Translations under genes and position numbers: made by a program | The notes under the pieces: model-generated | What the model saw: only the letters and a program-made list of their open reading frames with translations | What the model was told of the DNA's origin: nothing | The model's database searches: none | Assembly: GCF_033954455.1 (NCBI RefSeq) | Contig: NZ_CP121473.1 | Location: 124,001 to 188,000, forward strand | Length of the DNA: 64,000 nucleotides | Origin: Thiorhodovibrio litoralis | Lineage (GTDB): Bacteria; Pseudomonadota; Gammaproteobacteria; Chromatiales; Chromatiaceae | Direction of reading: 5' to 3' | Shown: positions 9,728-20,744 of the stretch, one piece after another | How the letters are laid out: every line of letters starts with the position of its first letter | Numbering within the stretch: position 1 is the first letter of the stretch

Positions 9728-9815
9728 TTCTTACAAGAGCTGTATCCTCTTGAAAAAATGGCCGTCCGATGCGAGCATTCGTTTCGTTGGTGGAATCTTT
9801 TCAGGAGCGGCTATC

Positions 9816-11090
9816 ATGAACGAATTTCCCGGTTACGGTCCAGCACATGAACAGCTGATGCGTCGCTACAGTCGCTCGCTACCGGAAGATCATCGACGCC
9901 GGTACGCGGCAGTTGAAGCGGAAAAGATCGGCTATGGCGGCGTCGCTTATGTCGCCCGGGTGCTGGGGATGAGTCGCGCCACCGTTCATAGCGGTTTGCG
10001 CGAGCTTGAGGAGTTTGATAGCGACCACCCGCAACGCCCGAGTGGTGACCCGCAGCGCGTGCGTCGCCCGGGAGCGGGGCGCCCGCCGCGGCTGGAAACC
10101 GACCCGGGGGCTGAAGAGACCTTCAAAGAGGTTATGGAGGCCCACAGTGCCGGCAGCCCCACCGATGAGCGGGTGCGTTGGAGCGATCTCAATCCCGGGC
10201 GCCTGGCGCAGGAACTGCTTGAGCGCGGCATCGCCATCAGCCGCAACACCGCCGCGGCCTGGCTGGAGCAAGCGGGCTTTCGCCCGCGCGCATTGCGCAA
10301 GGAGTTGGTCACCGGCGTGGTTGACCCCCAAGAGCGCGACACACAGTTTCGTTACATTGCCGAGTTGCGCCGCCAGGCATACCAACAAGACATCCCGGTG
10401 TTCAGTGTCGATACCAAAAAGAAAGAACTGCTCAGCGCGCTGCATCGCCGTGGGACCTGCTACAGCAGCGAGGAGCAATATGTCTATGACCATGATTTTC
10501 GCCATTTGGCCGATGGGGTGTTAGTGCCGCACGGGGTCTACGACTGCGCGCGCAACCTCGCCTTCATGACGCTGGGTACCTCGCGCGAGACCAGCGCCTT
10601 CGTCTGTGACGCCATCGCGCTGGCTTGGCTCACGTGCTTCCAAACCCTCTACCCCAGCGCGCGCGAAGCGCTGCTGTTGTTCGATTGCGGCGGCGCCAAT
10701 GCCGCTCGCTCCTTGCGCTTCAAAGAAGATCTGATCGACCTGTCCGCGCGGCTCGGCCTGCGCTTGCGCATTGCCCACTATCCGCCCTACACCTCCAAAT
10801 GGAACCCCATCGAGCATCGTCTGTTCAGCCAGATCGAACGACGCTGGCGCGGCGTCATCCTCGACACCCCGCAGAAGGCGCTCTCGACCCTGGAGCAGAC
10901 CCGAACGAAAACCGGTCTGCACGTGGTCGGCCAGATCCTTGATCAATGCTATGAGATCGGCCGCACTTGTTCTGAGACTTTCCGCAGCATTAAAGACAAT
11001 TTTATTCGCCATGATACGGTTCTTGGCGGATGGAATTACGTTGTTGATGCGAATGGTTTCGATGCATACAGTTGTTTAGCTAATTATTGA
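9816..11090 (+). CDS. ISAzo13-family transposase
   Basis: Transposase of 424 residues from the ATG at 9816, preceded by CAGGAGCGG. The N-terminus has an HTH segment (VAYVARVLGMSRATVHSGLREL). The central and C-terminal parts carry the DDE core: FSVDTKKKELL, LLLFDCGGANAARSLRFK, and HYPPYTSKWNPIEHRLFSQIERRW, the last typical of ISAzo13 (Rhodopirellula-type DDE). It appears full length and intact. It separates the EAL fragment from the DAHP synthase gene. The ends and target duplication of the element were not found by eye. Confidence 0.85.
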   Translation: MNEFPGYGPAHEQLMRRYSRSLPEDHRRRYAAVEAEKIGYGGVAYVARVLGMSRATVHSGLRELEEFDSDHPQRPSGDPQRVRRPGAGRPPRLETDPGAEETFKEVMEAHSAGSPTDERVRWSDLNPGRLAQELLERGIAISRNTAAAWLEQAGFRPRALRKELVTGVVDPQERDTQFRYIAELRRQAYQQDIPVFSVDTKKKELLSALHRRGTCYSSEEQYVYDHDFRHLADGVLVPHGVYDCARNLAFMTLGTSRETSAFVCDAIALAWLTCFQTLYPSAREALLLFDCGGANAARSLRFKEDLIDLSARLGLRLRIAHYPPYTSKWNPIEHRLFSQIERRWRGVILDTPQKALSTLEQTRTKTGLHVVGQILDQCYEIGRTCSETFRSIKDNFIRHDTVLGGWNYVVDANGFDAYSCLANY

Positions 11091-11156
11091 CTCGTTACTA
11101 AATGCATTTTTCAGCAGCAGATTTTCATTGCTAACTCACCAGCCTTCTCTAATGCC

Positions 11157-12218
11157 ATGCAAGAAATTCAAGTCAGCGACATTAATGTTATCGAAACAGC
11201 CGTTCTTCCCGCGCCTGAGTACCTCTGCCGGGAGATCAAGCGGACTGAAAGTCAAGCGGATTTCGTCGTCCAATCGAGAAGCGAAATTAATAACATTGTT
11301 TTTGGAGGCGACAAACGGCTTCTACTTATCGTAGGCCCGTGTTCAATCCACGATAAAGATGCTGGAATTGAATATGCGAAAAGGTTGGTCGCTTTATCAA
11401 GAGAGGTCGATGATCGGATATTGATCGTCATGCGAGTTTATTTTGAAAAACCGCGAACGAGGACCGGATGGAAGGGGCTGATCATGGATCCGCAATTGGA
11501 CGGATCGGGGGACCTCTTTCTTGGACTCAAACTCGCTCGTCAAGTACTTCGAAGTATCGTCGATCTGAAATTGCCGACTGCCACCGAATTGCTTGATCCA
11601 ATAACTCCCCAGTATGTTGCCGATCTTATCTCCTGGTCGGCAATAGGCGCGCGAACAACCGAGTCTCAGACTCACAGACAAATGGCATCCGGCTTGTCTA
11701 TGCCGCTTGGTTTCAAGAATTTGACCAGCGGCGATGTGCAGCCAGCCATCAACGCAATAAAGGCGGCGAGGCAGCCCCAGACCTTTCTCGGGATCAGCCA
11801 TCAAGGCCTGGCTTCTGCCGTAACAACGCGAGGAAACCCGAATTGCCACGTCATCCTCCGAGGTGGAGACCATGGTCCAAACTTTTCGGCTGAGTCCATT
11901 TCGAATGCCCGGGATTTGTTAAAACAAGCGGATTTGCTCCCGTCCGTGATGATCGACTGCAGTCACGGAAACAGCGCAAAGGATCATAGGAGACAGCCGG
12001 ATGTATTAAGATCCGTGGTTACGGAACTTATTTCTGGAAACGATTCGATTATCGGAGCAATGTTGGAAAGTAATCTCGAAGAAGGCAGCCAATGTTTTCC
12101 GCAGCCGAAAGAGAATCTAAAATATGGCCAATCAATTACAGATGCCTGTATTAACTGGGCTACAACCGAATCCCTCATACGCGAAATACACGGCCTTCTT
12201 TCGTCGCGGCTTCCTTGA
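11157..12218 (+). CDS. Class I 3-deoxy-7-phosphoheptulonate (DAHP) synthase
   Basis: First enzyme of the shikimate pathway: condenses phosphoenolpyruvate and erythrose 4-phosphate. The 353 residues match the AroF/AroG/AroH type in length and motifs: LLIVGPCSIHD, RVYFEKPRTRTGWKGL, ATELLDPITPQY, GARTTESQTHRQMASGL, LRGGDHGPN, DCSHGNSAKDH and GAMLESNLEEGSQ. It has no pathway neighbours, no clear ribosome binding site, and a visibly lower GC content than flanking genes. It directly follows a transposase, which suggests horizontal acquisition or a specialised isozyme. Feedback specificity cannot be assigned from sequence alone. Confidence 0.88.
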   Translation: MQEIQVSDINVIETAVLPAPEYLCREIKRTESQADFVVQSRSEINNIVFGGDKRLLLIVGPCSIHDKDAGIEYAKRLVALSREVDDRILIVMRVYFEKPRTRTGWKGLIMDPQLDGSGDLFLGLKLARQVLRSIVDLKLPTATELLDPITPQYVADLISWSAIGARTTESQTHRQMASGLSMPLGFKNLTSGDVQPAINAIKAARQPQTFLGISHQGLASAVTTRGNPNCHVILRGGDHGPNFSAESISNARDLLKQADLLPSVMIDCSHGNSAKDHRRQPDVLRSVVTELISGNDSIIGAMLESNLEEGSQCFPQPKENLKYGQSITDACINWATTESLIREIHGLLSSRLP

Positions 12219-12396
12219 CAGGTAGTCGTATGACTTCTGGATTGTTTCCCTACAGCAGGATGAGACAGACCTGCGATGCGGAGACCCGTCCCGCTGCGGG
12301 CAGAAGACCTTAATGAGACACGCCCCCTGGCTGAGCCCTCGCGACGCAACGCTCTCATCCACGAGCGTCACCACGCGCGCTTAATCCAGCGGTTGT

Positions 12397-14693
12397 TCAC
12401 GATGGTTGCCCATCCCCCGCCTCGGGCGATGGCTCAGACGCCTTGGGCAGCCACCGGTCTAGCATTGCCTTCAATGCGTCGACCATGACCGGCTTGGTGA
12501 GAACATCGTCCATGCCGACGTTGAGACAGCGCTGGCGATCTTCCTTGTAGGCGGCCGCAGTCAAGGCGATGATCGGCAGGCGCGGTCGGGCCGTCTCACG
12601 CTCCCAATTTCGAATCCGCTCCGTGGCGGCATAGCCGTTCACCACCGGCATCTGACAATCCATGAGCACGAGATCCGGCGCACCCCCCCCCCCCGCATGA
12701 TCGCCTCAATGGCTTGTTGGCCATCCTCTGCGAGCAGAACGGCCGCGCCAAGCTTGGTCAGCAGGCCCTTGATGACGATGCGGTTGGTCGGTTCGTCGTC
12801 GACCGCAAGCACCCGACCAGCGAGCGGAGCCGGACTTGACGGGTCTTGGGGGAGTCGCGCCCCATGGCGGCGTTCCATACCCTCGGCCACGCGCTCAACG
12901 CGGATACGGAACCAAAAACGCGACCCACGCCCAACCTGACTGTCCACGCCGGCATCTCCACCCATCAAACGGGCCAGCTCGCGAACAATCGAAAGACCGA
13001 GGCCGGTGCCGCCATACAGCCGGGTTGTCGAACTGCTAGTCTGCGAGAACGGCTGAAACAAGTGCGCCTGCTGATCGTCCGGGATACCGATCCCAGTATC
13101 GGAGACGGCAAATTCGAGCACAGACATGGAATCCTCGCGCTCCACTTCCCGCGCCTCGATGTCGATACCACCCCGCTCCGTGAATTTGACGGCGTTGTTC
13201 ACGAGGTTGGAGAGCAGTTGTCGCAGACGCTGGGCGTCGCCCCGATAGACTTGCCCATCCGCGCCGCTCCAGTGCGATTCAAGCCGCAACTGGTCGTTTT
13301 TGGACAACTCGGCGAACAGTGCCTGGGTTTCGCGAATGATCTGAGCGGGTTCGAACAGAGTTGCCTCGAGCTGCATCTTGCCCGCCTCGATTTTCGAGAA
13401 ATCGAGGATGTCGTTGAGCAGGGTCAGCATGGTTTTCCCTGAGTTGAGGATGGTCCTGGCGTAGTCGCGCCGCTCGGTCTCGGCGAGTTCAGGCATCAAC
13501 AGAAGTTGCGCCATGCCGAGGATGCCATTCATCGGTGTGCGGATCTCGTGGCTCATGGTGGCCAGAAAGCGGCTCTTGGCGCCATTTGCCCGGTCCGCCG
13601 CGATCTTGGCGCTTTCGAGTTCGCTATTCGCTTGCTTCAGCGCCGCTTCGGTTCGCTTTTCTGCGGTGATGTCCGTTAGGATGCCGTTCCACAGGACGCT
13701 TCCGTCCGATTGCGGAAATGGCGTGGCCCGGTCGCGCAACCATTTGATGTTGTCCGATTGACCGCTGGGGCGGATGCGAGGTTCATGGAACCAGGGTGCG
13801 AGGGTCTTGAGCGCCTGTTCCCCCGCAGCCTGATACGCGGGCTGATCCTCGGGAAGGATGCAACGGACAAGCGCATCCGGATTGGCATAGGCGGCTTCCG
13901 CCGGGATGCCATACAGGGTTTCGATCCCTGGACTGAGATAGAGAAATCGCCGGGTACCATCGCGATGGACCTGGAATTGATACACCACCCCTGGGATCAT
14001 CATCATGAGCGCGTTCAGCGCATCCAGCTCGGCTTGTTTGCTGGTCGAAATGTCGCTGATCGCGAGGCGACAGACGGGCGATCCATCGGCATTGGTGGCG
14101 GTGGCGGCGTCGAGCTGCACCCAGAGGATCGCTCCGTCCGGTTTCGCCATGCGCAGCTTGCACATCCGTGGCTTGCCGACAGGCTCTGCGTGATCCTGTT
14201 CTAGGCCTTGTCGAGCCGCCGAAGGCGCCTTAAACAATGATTTTCGAAACAGGTAGAAGACATCCTGGTCCTCTCTGACAATGAACTGGGAGAGTGGCTG
14301 CCTGGTCAGTGCGCTGCGGACCTGACCTAGCAGGGTAGCGGCGGTAAGATTCGCCTCCAGGATCAGTCCCGGTTCCGAGAGAGTGCAATAGCCGACCGGC
14401 GCCAGTTCGTAGAGGTCGAAATAACGGGCGTGCGCGGCCTCGATCTCGGCCTGCGCGCGGCGCAGTTCATCGTTTTGCATCTCCAGCTCAATCTGATGCA
14501 CGTGCAGTTCATGGACGGTTCGCTGGAGGTCTTCTGGGGACAGCGCGGCGATGGCTGCCGGTGATTGGGCCGCCGTGTCGCGTGCGACCTGCTCGGCCCG
14601 CTGCCGCAGGGTTTGGTCCGGACCCGGTTCTGAGCCCCCTCGCCGGTCTGTCGGCGGGACTCTTGGTGAGGGTCGGTCATCTGTGCTTGTCAT
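12397..14693 (-). CDS. Hybrid sensor histidine kinase, receiver domain out of frame at a poly-G tract
   Basis: The start at 14693 follows GGGGAG. Residues about 40-90 form a coiled coil ([26 protein letters not shown]), followed by two PAS domains (about 90-215 and 225-350). The HisKA phosphoacceptor is H382 in [16 protein letters not shown]. The HATPase domain has [15 protein letters not shown] and [10 protein letters not shown]. The receiver domain starts at [14 protein letters not shown] but is interrupted by twelve C on the plus strand at 12683-12694. The current frame ends soon after, near 12639. The rest of the receiver, including the phosphoacceptor in VLMDCQMP and [12 protein letters not shown], lies in another frame ending at 12397. 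A tract of 10 or 13 bases would join them. Confidence 0.82.
12683..12694. repeat. 12-base homopolymer (C on +, G in the coding strand) in a receiver domain
   Basis: Twelve consecutive C on the plus strand follow CGCA and precede GCATGA. In the coding strand this lies between AIMR and APDLVLMD, just before the receiver phosphoacceptor. Lengths of 10 or 13 keep the receiver in frame; 12 does not. Tracts of this kind can vary in length by slipped-strand mispairing, but they are also a common place for sequencing error. Confidence 0.85.
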
Positions 14694-14888
14694 GCATCTC
14701 CCCTAATGTTTTCCTTTGACTGGCGCCTCGTAAACGTCGTCCATGGTTGCATGCGAAGTGTCGAGCCGACAGCGTTGCCAAGTCCCATAAAGCGGCTGCG
14801 AGGTTAACTGAATCTGGAGCGCCGACTGAGCGATTGGCATGAGTCTATAGCCAACGCACGTTGGAGTGTGGCTCGTGACCGCCATCCC

Positions 14889-15776
14889 TCAAGAATCGAG
14901 CCAAATCAGGCTCGCCATGCGCCCGGTGCGTCCTTCCCGGCGGTATGAATAGAACCGCGCCTGGTCGCTGAAGGTACAGAATTCACCCCCGCTGATGGCG
15001 CTGACGCCAACTTGTTCAAGCCGCTGGCGCGCAAGACGATACAGATCGGCGAGCCAGCGACCGCCGAGCGAAGGTTCGAAGGCGCTGGCGGCGGCCGGAT
15101 CAGTGGTCACGAAAGCCTCGCGCACTTCCGGGCCGACCTCGAAGGCGCGCGGGCCGATGGCGGGTCCAAGCCAGGCGGCGATGCGCTCCGGTGCCTGTCC
15201 CAGTCGACCGACCGTGCGCTCGATGACACCAGCCAAGAGCCCACGCCAGCCGGCATGCACCGCCGCCACCGCGCCACCGTGGCGCTCGCACAGCAGCACC
15301 GCCAGGCAGTCGGCGGTCAGAACCGCGCAGACCCTGCCGGGCTCGTGCGTCAGGCTGGCGTCGGCGCAGGGCGCTCCAACCACGCCAGCCGGGTCCGGTT
15401 GATCAGCAGTAATTGCCATGACGCGACCATCGCGCTGATGTCTGATCGACTCGGAGGATGAAGACGGGCAGGATGAAGACATCTGTGTTCTGGCCATGGT
15501 CTGACCGTCGATTTCAAACACATCGGTGCCATGCACCTGCTCGAGCCAGACGGGCTCGGCGGACAGCTTCAAGGCCGCGACCAGCTGTCGGCGGTTGGCC
15601 GCGACCCTGGCCGGATCATCGCCAACATGGGTGGCCAGGTTCAGGCCGGCATAGGGGCCGGTGCTGTTGCCGACAGCACGGGTGGTGGTGCAGGCATGTA
15701 CGCGGGGCGAGACCGACCATTGCGGATAGATGAATTCGATTCTTTCAGGCTCATGCGTTCCATTGACTCCGTTCAT
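14889..15776 (-). CDS. pgeF: Laccase-domain purine nucleoside phosphorylase / peptidoglycan editing factor
   Basis: YfiH/PgeF family protein, 295 residues. Family motifs are SPRVHACTTTRAVGNSTGPYAGLNLATHVGDD, WLEQVHGTDV, the metal ligands in TADCLAVLL and AAVHAGWRGLLAGV, LGPAIGP and SYRREGRTGRMASLIWL (quoted here in parts). Homologues cleave purine nucleosides and edit muropeptides. An extra stretch of about 40 residues rich in Ser and Pro (SSSCPSSSSE and following) sits between DVFEIDG and CADASLTHEPGRVCAVLTADC and is not usual for the family. The order pgeF after rluD is common in gammaproteobacteria. The gap of 88 bases to rluD allows co-transcription. Confidence 0.88.
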   Translation of the reverse strand: MNGVNGTHEPERIEFIYPQWSVSPRVHACTTTRAVGNSTGPYAGLNLATHVGDDPARVAANRRQLVAALKLSAEPVWLEQVHGTDVFEIDGQTMARTQMSSSCPSSSSESIRHQRDGRVMAITADQPDPAGVVGAPCADASLTHEPGRVCAVLTADCLAVLLCERHGGAVAAVHAGWRGLLAGVIERTVGRLGQAPERIAAWLGPAIGPRAFEVGPEVREAFVTTDPAAASAFEPSLGGRWLADLYRLARQRLEQVGVSAISGGEFCTFSDQARFYSYRREGRTGRMASLIWLDS

Positions 15777-15864
15777 GATGCTTTACCGCCCTCCAAAAGC
15801 AATTGGTGGTGTGACCGACAACGCCGGCCCGACAACCGCTAATTGGGTGATCATTGAGGGGTGA

Positions 15865-16824
15865 TCATTCAGAACCTGGCTGTGGTGCTTGCTCAAGCTC
15901 CCCCAGCAAGGCGGCGAGATCGGCCGCCATGGCAATCTCCCAGCTCAGAGTTTCGCCGCTTGCTGGATGCTCCAGCGCCAGACCGATGGCGTGCAGCGCC
16001 TGGCGCGGAAAAGCGCGCAGCGCGTCAGCCGCTGGTGCCTTGGCGGGGAAGGGTGCGCGCGCGCGGGCGTAAACCGGATCACCGACGAGCGGATGTTTTA
16101 AGTGGGCCATATGCACGCGAATCTGATGGGTTCGCCCGGTCTCAAGGCGCACGCCCAGCAGGGTGCAATGACCGAAACGCCGCAGCACCCGATAATGACT
16201 GACCGCCACGCGACCTGAGGCGACCACGGCCATTTTGGTGCGCGCCTGCGGGTGTCGGCCGATGGGCTGGTCTACAGTGCCGCCGCCGATCAGGTCCCCG
16301 CGCACCAGCGCGCGATAATCTCTATGTACGCAGCGTGCTTGCAGCTGGGAGACCAGGGATTGGTGCGCGAGCAAGGTCTTGGCAACCACCATGAGACCGC
16401 TGGTGTCCTTGTCCAGCCGATGCACGATGCCTCCACGCGGCAGGGCCGCTAGATCCGGATGCCGATGCAGTAGGGCGTTCAACAAGGTTCCGTCGGGCTG
16501 GCCGGCGCCTGGATGCACCACCAGACCCGCTGGCTTGTCGATGATTAGCAGATGCTCGTCTTCGAAAACAACCGGAAAAGCGATCTCCTGCGCTCGGGCC
16601 TGGGTGTGAACTTCCAGGCTTGGATCGCCCTGCAGGCACACCCGCTCGCCACCGCGCACCTTGTCGCGTCGGCGGCGAGGCTCGCCATCGACCTGCAACT
16701 GCCCGGTATCGAGCCAGTGCTGAATGCGCCCGCGCGAGACCTCCGGCATCAGCTCGGCTAACACCTGGTCGAGCCGGCGGCCAGCGGCGCTGGAAGGCAG
16801 CATCAGTTCGGGCAGGGCGTTCAT
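15865..16824 (-). CDS. rluD: 23S rRNA pseudouridine synthase RluD
   Basis: Makes pseudouridines in helix 69 of 23S rRNA in characterised homologues. The 319 residues comprise an S4 RNA-binding domain at about 15-75 (GRRLDQVLAELMPEVSRGRIQHWL) and a catalytic domain with GIVHRLDKDTSGLMVVAK; the catalytic aspartate is D138. Further family motifs are KPAGLVVHPG, RTHQIRVHMAHL and HPLVGDPVY. It is divergent from bamD, and rluD beside bamD and pgeF is a conserved gammaproteobacterial arrangement, which supports RluD over the paralogues RluA and RluC. Confidence 0.92.
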   Translation of the reverse strand: MNALPELMLPSSAAGRRLDQVLAELMPEVSRGRIQHWLDTGQLQVDGEPRRRRDKVRGGERVCLQGDPSLEVHTQARAQEIAFPVVFEDEHLLIIDKPAGLVVHPGAGQPDGTLLNALLHRHPDLAALPRGGIVHRLDKDTSGLMVVAKTLLAHQSLVSQLQARCVHRDYRALVRGDLIGGGTVDQPIGRHPQARTKMAVVASGRVAVSHYRVLRRFGHCTLLGVRLETGRTHQIRVHMAHLKHPLVGDPVYARARAPFPAKAPAADALRAFPRQALHAIGLALEHPASGETLSWEIAMAADLAALLGELEQAPQPGSE

Positions 16825-17061
16825 GGGGCTGACATGATAAAGCTGGCTTGCTTGCGAACTTGCCTGGGTTCTTGGCCGGGTACTTGCTCGAGAGCTTGCT
16901 CTGGTCTGGCAAGGCGCAGGTGCGCGAGTTGCAAAGCAGAGTTCTGTGGTAATAACTCAGTTCCGTTATACTGCGCCCACAGGTTCGAGGCTGCGCATTA
17001 TTGCCTCGACCACAGCGGAAGATTCATCTGCAATTAGGTTAAATCCTGGATTCGACACGCC

Positions 17062-17895
17062 ATGCGGGCAAAGCTCTTCGCACTTATCTTACTGACTGGC
17101 CTGCTGCCGTTGCTGGTGGCCGGCTGCGGCATCTTTAACAAGGAGTTCGATCAAACCCGCGACTGGAGCGCCTCCAAGCTCTACAACGAGGCGGCTCAGC
17201 AGCTGGACGCGGCGAACTATGGGCGCGCCATTGAGTACTATGAAAAACTCGATGCGCGTTTCCCCTTCGGCCGGTATGCGATGCAGGGGCAGCTTGATCT
17301 CGCCTACGCCTACTACAGGGACGATCAGCCCGAGGCGGCGATCGCGGCGGCGGATCGGTTCATCAAGCTCTATCCGCAAAATCCTTTCGTTGACTATGCC
17401 TATTATCTGAAGGGCATCGTCAACTACAACCGCAGCGTCAGCTTTATCGACCGCTTCATCCCGACCGACGCCTCCCAGCGCGATCCTGGCTCCGCGCTCG
17501 ACGCCTTTCAGGACTTCTCCGAGCTAGCGCGGCTCTATCCGGACAGCAAGTACGCCGCCGACGCGCGCCAGCGCATGCTCTACCTGCGCAACAATCTGGC
17601 CGAGAACGAGGTCAATGTGGCGCGCTACTACATGAAGCGCGGCGCCTATGTCGCGGCAGCCAATCGCGCCCAGTATGTGGTCGAGCGCTATCAGCGCACC
17701 ACGGCGGTGGAGGCTGCGCTTGAGCTCTTGGTCGCCGCCTACCAGAAACTTGGCGAAAAACAACTTGCTGCCGATGCCCAGCGGGTGCTGACAATGAACC
17801 AAGAGGCCGGTCGCTTCATCAGCGACGAGCCTGCGCCCGGAGAGGTCAGTCTCGGGCGCAAGGTCTGGGACTATATAGGGCTAGACGAAAACTGA
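17062..17895 (+). CDS. bamD: Outer-membrane assembly lipoprotein BamD
   Basis: Essential lipoprotein of the BAM complex, which inserts beta-barrel proteins into the outer membrane. 277 residues with a lipoprotein signal: LLPLLVAGCG, lipidated cysteine C22. TPR-like repeats follow, with the family motifs LYNEAAQQLDAANYGRAIEYYEKL, RFPFGRYAMQGQLDLAYAYY and FVDYAYYLKGIVNY, given here as parts. It is divergent from rluD. A possible -10 element TATACT is at 16967-16972, but I see no convincing -35 box. Confidence 0.92.
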   Translation: MRAKLFALILLTGLLPLLVAGCGIFNKEFDQTRDWSASKLYNEAAQQLDAANYGRAIEYYEKLDARFPFGRYAMQGQLDLAYAYYRDDQPEAAIAAADRFIKLYPQNPFVDYAYYLKGIVNYNRSVSFIDRFIPTDASQRDPGSALDAFQDFSELARLYPDSKYAADARQRMLYLRNNLAENEVNVARYYMKRGAYVAAANRAQYVVERYQRTTAVEAALELLVAAYQKLGEKQLAADAQRVLTMNQEAGRFISDEPAPGEVSLGRKVWDYIGLDEN

Positions 17896-17918
17896 GAAGC
17901 TGGAGAAGCTGGCGGTTT

Positions 17919-18334
<416 letters not shown>

Positions 18335-18496
18335 CTAGTGTCGCTTGGAGTATAAAAGCCAGGCGGCTGCTTGGCTATGTTTTCAAAGAATTCATGGTTT
18401 GCAAAGCAATCAGGCCGCGCAACCACTGAGGCGTTTGAGTCCCAGCAAGCCGGTTTGCGCACGGGGGTTCGCGCACGGCCCCCATCAGACGGCGCA

Positions 18497-19390
18497 TCAG
18501 CCCGCTGAGCGCTCGAGCAGCTCGAGCATGCCCGCGCCCATTTCTGCCGGCGAGCGAAAGGTCGCCGCGCCCGCTTGCTCAAGCGCGCGGTATTTGGCCT
18601 CCGCGGTGCCGGCACCGCCCTGAGCACCACCCTGGATGATGGCACCGGCATGGCCCATGCGCTTTCCGGGTGGCGCGGTCAAGCCGGCGATATAGGCACC
18701 GACCGGTTTGGACATGGACGAGTGGATGAATTCCGCCGCTTCCTCCTCCGCGGTGCCGCCAATCTCTCCAACCATCAGCACCGCTTCGGTCTGGGGATCG
18801 GCCTCGAACAGGCGCAGACAGTCGATGAAATCCATCCCCTGAATCGGGTCCCCGCCGATGCCGACACAGGTGCTCTGGCCCAGCCCGACGCGGCTGGTCT
18901 GGAAGACAGCCTCATAGGTCAAGGTGCCTGAGCGCGAGACGATGCCGATGCAGCCGCGCTGGTGAATGGAGCCTGGCATGATGCCGATTTTGCAAGCCTC
19001 CGGCGTGATCACGCCGGGACAGTTCGGACCAATCAGCGCTACGTCCCTTGATGCCAGCGCCGCCTTGACCGCCAGCATGTCCAGCACCGGAATGCCCTCG
19101 GTGATGCAGACGATGACCTGAATGCCGGCATCGGCGGCCTCGAGAATGGCATCGGCCGCGAAAGCCGCTGGCACATAGATCATGGTGGCGTTGGCGCCGG
19201 TCTCTGCCACCGCGTCGGCGACAGTATCGAAGACTGGCAGATCGAGGTGGCGCTGCCCGCCCTTGCCCGGTGTCACACCACCGACCAGGCGGGTGCCGTA
19301 GGCGAGCGCCTGCTGGCTGTGAAAGGTGCCTTGCTTGCCGGTAAAACCCTGGCAGATGAGGCGGGTATCGGCGTCGACCAGAATGCTCAT
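18497..19390 (-). CDS. sucD: Succinyl-CoA synthetase (ADP-forming) alpha subunit
   Basis: TCA-cycle enzyme subunit that forms succinyl-CoA or, in reverse, nucleoside triphosphate. 297 residues from the ATG at 19390 ([21 protein letters not shown]). CoA-binding Rossmann domain with the motif [19 protein letters not shown]. The phosphohistidine is H247 in [12 protein letters not shown], and SGTLTYEAV and [13 protein letters not shown] are present. It follows sucC by 22 bases in an operon. The last residues (ELLERSAG) are slightly longer than in E. coli. Confidence 0.93.
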   Translation of the reverse strand: MSILVDADTRLICQGFTGKQGTFHSQQALAYGTRLVGGVTPGKGGQRHLDLPVFDTVADAVAETGANATMIYVPAAFAADAILEAADAGIQVIVCITEGIPVLDMLAVKAALASRDVALIGPNCPGVITPEACKIGIMPGSIHQRGCIGIVSRSGTLTYEAVFQTSRVGLGQSTCVGIGGDPIQGMDFIDCLRLFEADPQTEAVLMVGEIGGTAEEEAAEFIHSSMSKPVGAYIAGLTAPPGKRMGHAGAIIQGGAQGGAGTAEAKYRALEQAGAATFRSPAEMGAGMLELLERSAG

Positions 19391-19412
19391 TGTGTAAATG
19401 CCAGGTAAGCGG

Positions 19413-20636
19413 TTATCGGTTGGCGGCGGCAACGACGCAGTCGGCGGCCTCGGCGAGATCGCTGGCGGTCTCGAGCGCCAGTCCGCTCTGTGCCAGCATG
19501 GCCAGGCCCTGCTCGGCATTGGTGCCGGCCAGACGCACGACCAGCGGCACCCGCAGTCCAGTTTGCGCCACAGCTTTTATGATGCCCTCGGCGATTAGAT
19601 CGCAGCGCACGATACCGCCGAAAATGTTGACCAGAATGGCACGGACCTTGTTGTCGGACAGGATCAGCTGAAAGGCCTCGGCGACCCGCTCGGCGGTGGT
19701 GTTGCCACCGACATCGAGAAAATTCGCCGGCGTACCGCCATGGCGCTGCACCAGATCCATGGTCGCCATCGCCAGCCCGGCGCCATTGACCATGCAGCCG
19801 ATGTTGCCGTCGAGGCTGACATAGCTCAACCCTTGTTGATCGGCGCGCGCCTCGCGCTCATCCTCCTGGCTGCGGTCACGCAGCGCCTGCAGATCCGGGT
19901 GGCGATAGAGCGCATTGGCGTCGAGCACCACCTTGGCGTCGAGCGCCAGCAGTTGGCCGTCTGGCCCGAGCGCGAGGGGATTGATCTCGACCAGGCTCGC
20001 GTCCGTGTCAATGAACATCCGGTAGAGCGACTGGGTGATGGCATGCAGTTGCTTAAGCGCCGGTGCTGGCAGACCGAGGCGATAGCCAAGATGCCGGCTC
20101 TGCCAGGCACGCAGGCCGGTCGCCGGATGAACCCAGACACGCTCAAAGGCCGCCGGCTGGGCACCGGCAGCGGCTTCGACATCGCCGCCGCCGGCCCTGG
20201 ATGCGATCACCATGACCCGTTCGGCGGCACGATCGACCAGCATGGCGAGATAGAACTCCTCGGGGGCGCTGGCGGGCACCTCAATCATCACCCGCTCCAC
20301 CGGCAGCGCGCGCCCGCCGCTCTGGGGCGTGACCAGGCGCTGACCGAGTAGCCGCCCGGCAGCATCGCGCACATCATCAAGGCTGGCGCAACCAATCACA
20401 CCGCCCACCTTGCCACGCCCACCGGCATGCACCTGGGCCTTGATCATCCACTGAACCGGACCTTTTTCCGCATCCGAATGCGCGGCCTGGTGCGAATACT
20501 GCTCCGCTGGGTGGCTCGAACTGAGGGATACCGCAGCGGCGACGGCGGAGTCGACGCTGTCGGCCACGCGGCTTTCCGGTACCGGGATGCCATAATCGCG
20601 AAACAGCGCTTTGGCTTGATATTCGTGCAGGTTCAT
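19413..20636 (-). CDS. sucC: Succinyl-CoA synthetase beta subunit
   Basis: Beta subunit of 407 residues, slightly longer than the usual 388. ATP-grasp domain at the N-terminus ([35 protein letters not shown]), and C-terminal [16 protein letters not shown] and [17 protein letters not shown]. The extra length is an insertion of about 20 residues rich in Ser and His after SAVAAAVS, just before the conserved [12 protein letters not shown]. It is the first gene of the sucCD operon and divergent from the pilS-like gene. Confidence 0.93.
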   Translation of the reverse strand: MNLHEYQAKALFRDYGIPVPESRVADSVDSAVAAAVSLSSSHPAEQYSHQAAHSDAEKGPVQWMIKAQVHAGGRGKVGGVIGCASLDDVRDAAGRLLGQRLVTPQSGGRALPVERVMIEVPASAPEEFYLAMLVDRAAERVMVIASRAGGGDVEAAAGAQPAAFERVWVHPATGLRAWQSRHLGYRLGLPAPALKQLHAITQSLYRMFIDTDASLVEINPLALGPDGQLLALDAKVVLDANALYRHPDLQALRDRSQEDEREARADQQGLSYVSLDGNIGCMVNGAGLAMATMDLVQRHGGTPANFLDVGGNTTAERVAEAFQLILSDNKVRAILVNIFGGIVRCDLIAEGIIKAVAQTGLRVPLVVRLAGTNAEQGLAMLAQSGLALETASDLAEAADCVVAAANR

Positions 20637-20744
20637 TGGTGATTGGCTAACGGGGGATGACGGCGACGGCTGGGGTTTGGTGGAACCGATGGGTTTGGTA
20701 TAAGGGATGGTAACCGGCCAGTTGCCAGGAGTCAGTAACTCTCG

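Noticed and set aside
14703-14885. 60-codon frame between the hybrid kinase and pgeF
   Set aside because: No ribosome binding site, no family resemblance, and the composition is that of an intergenic region.
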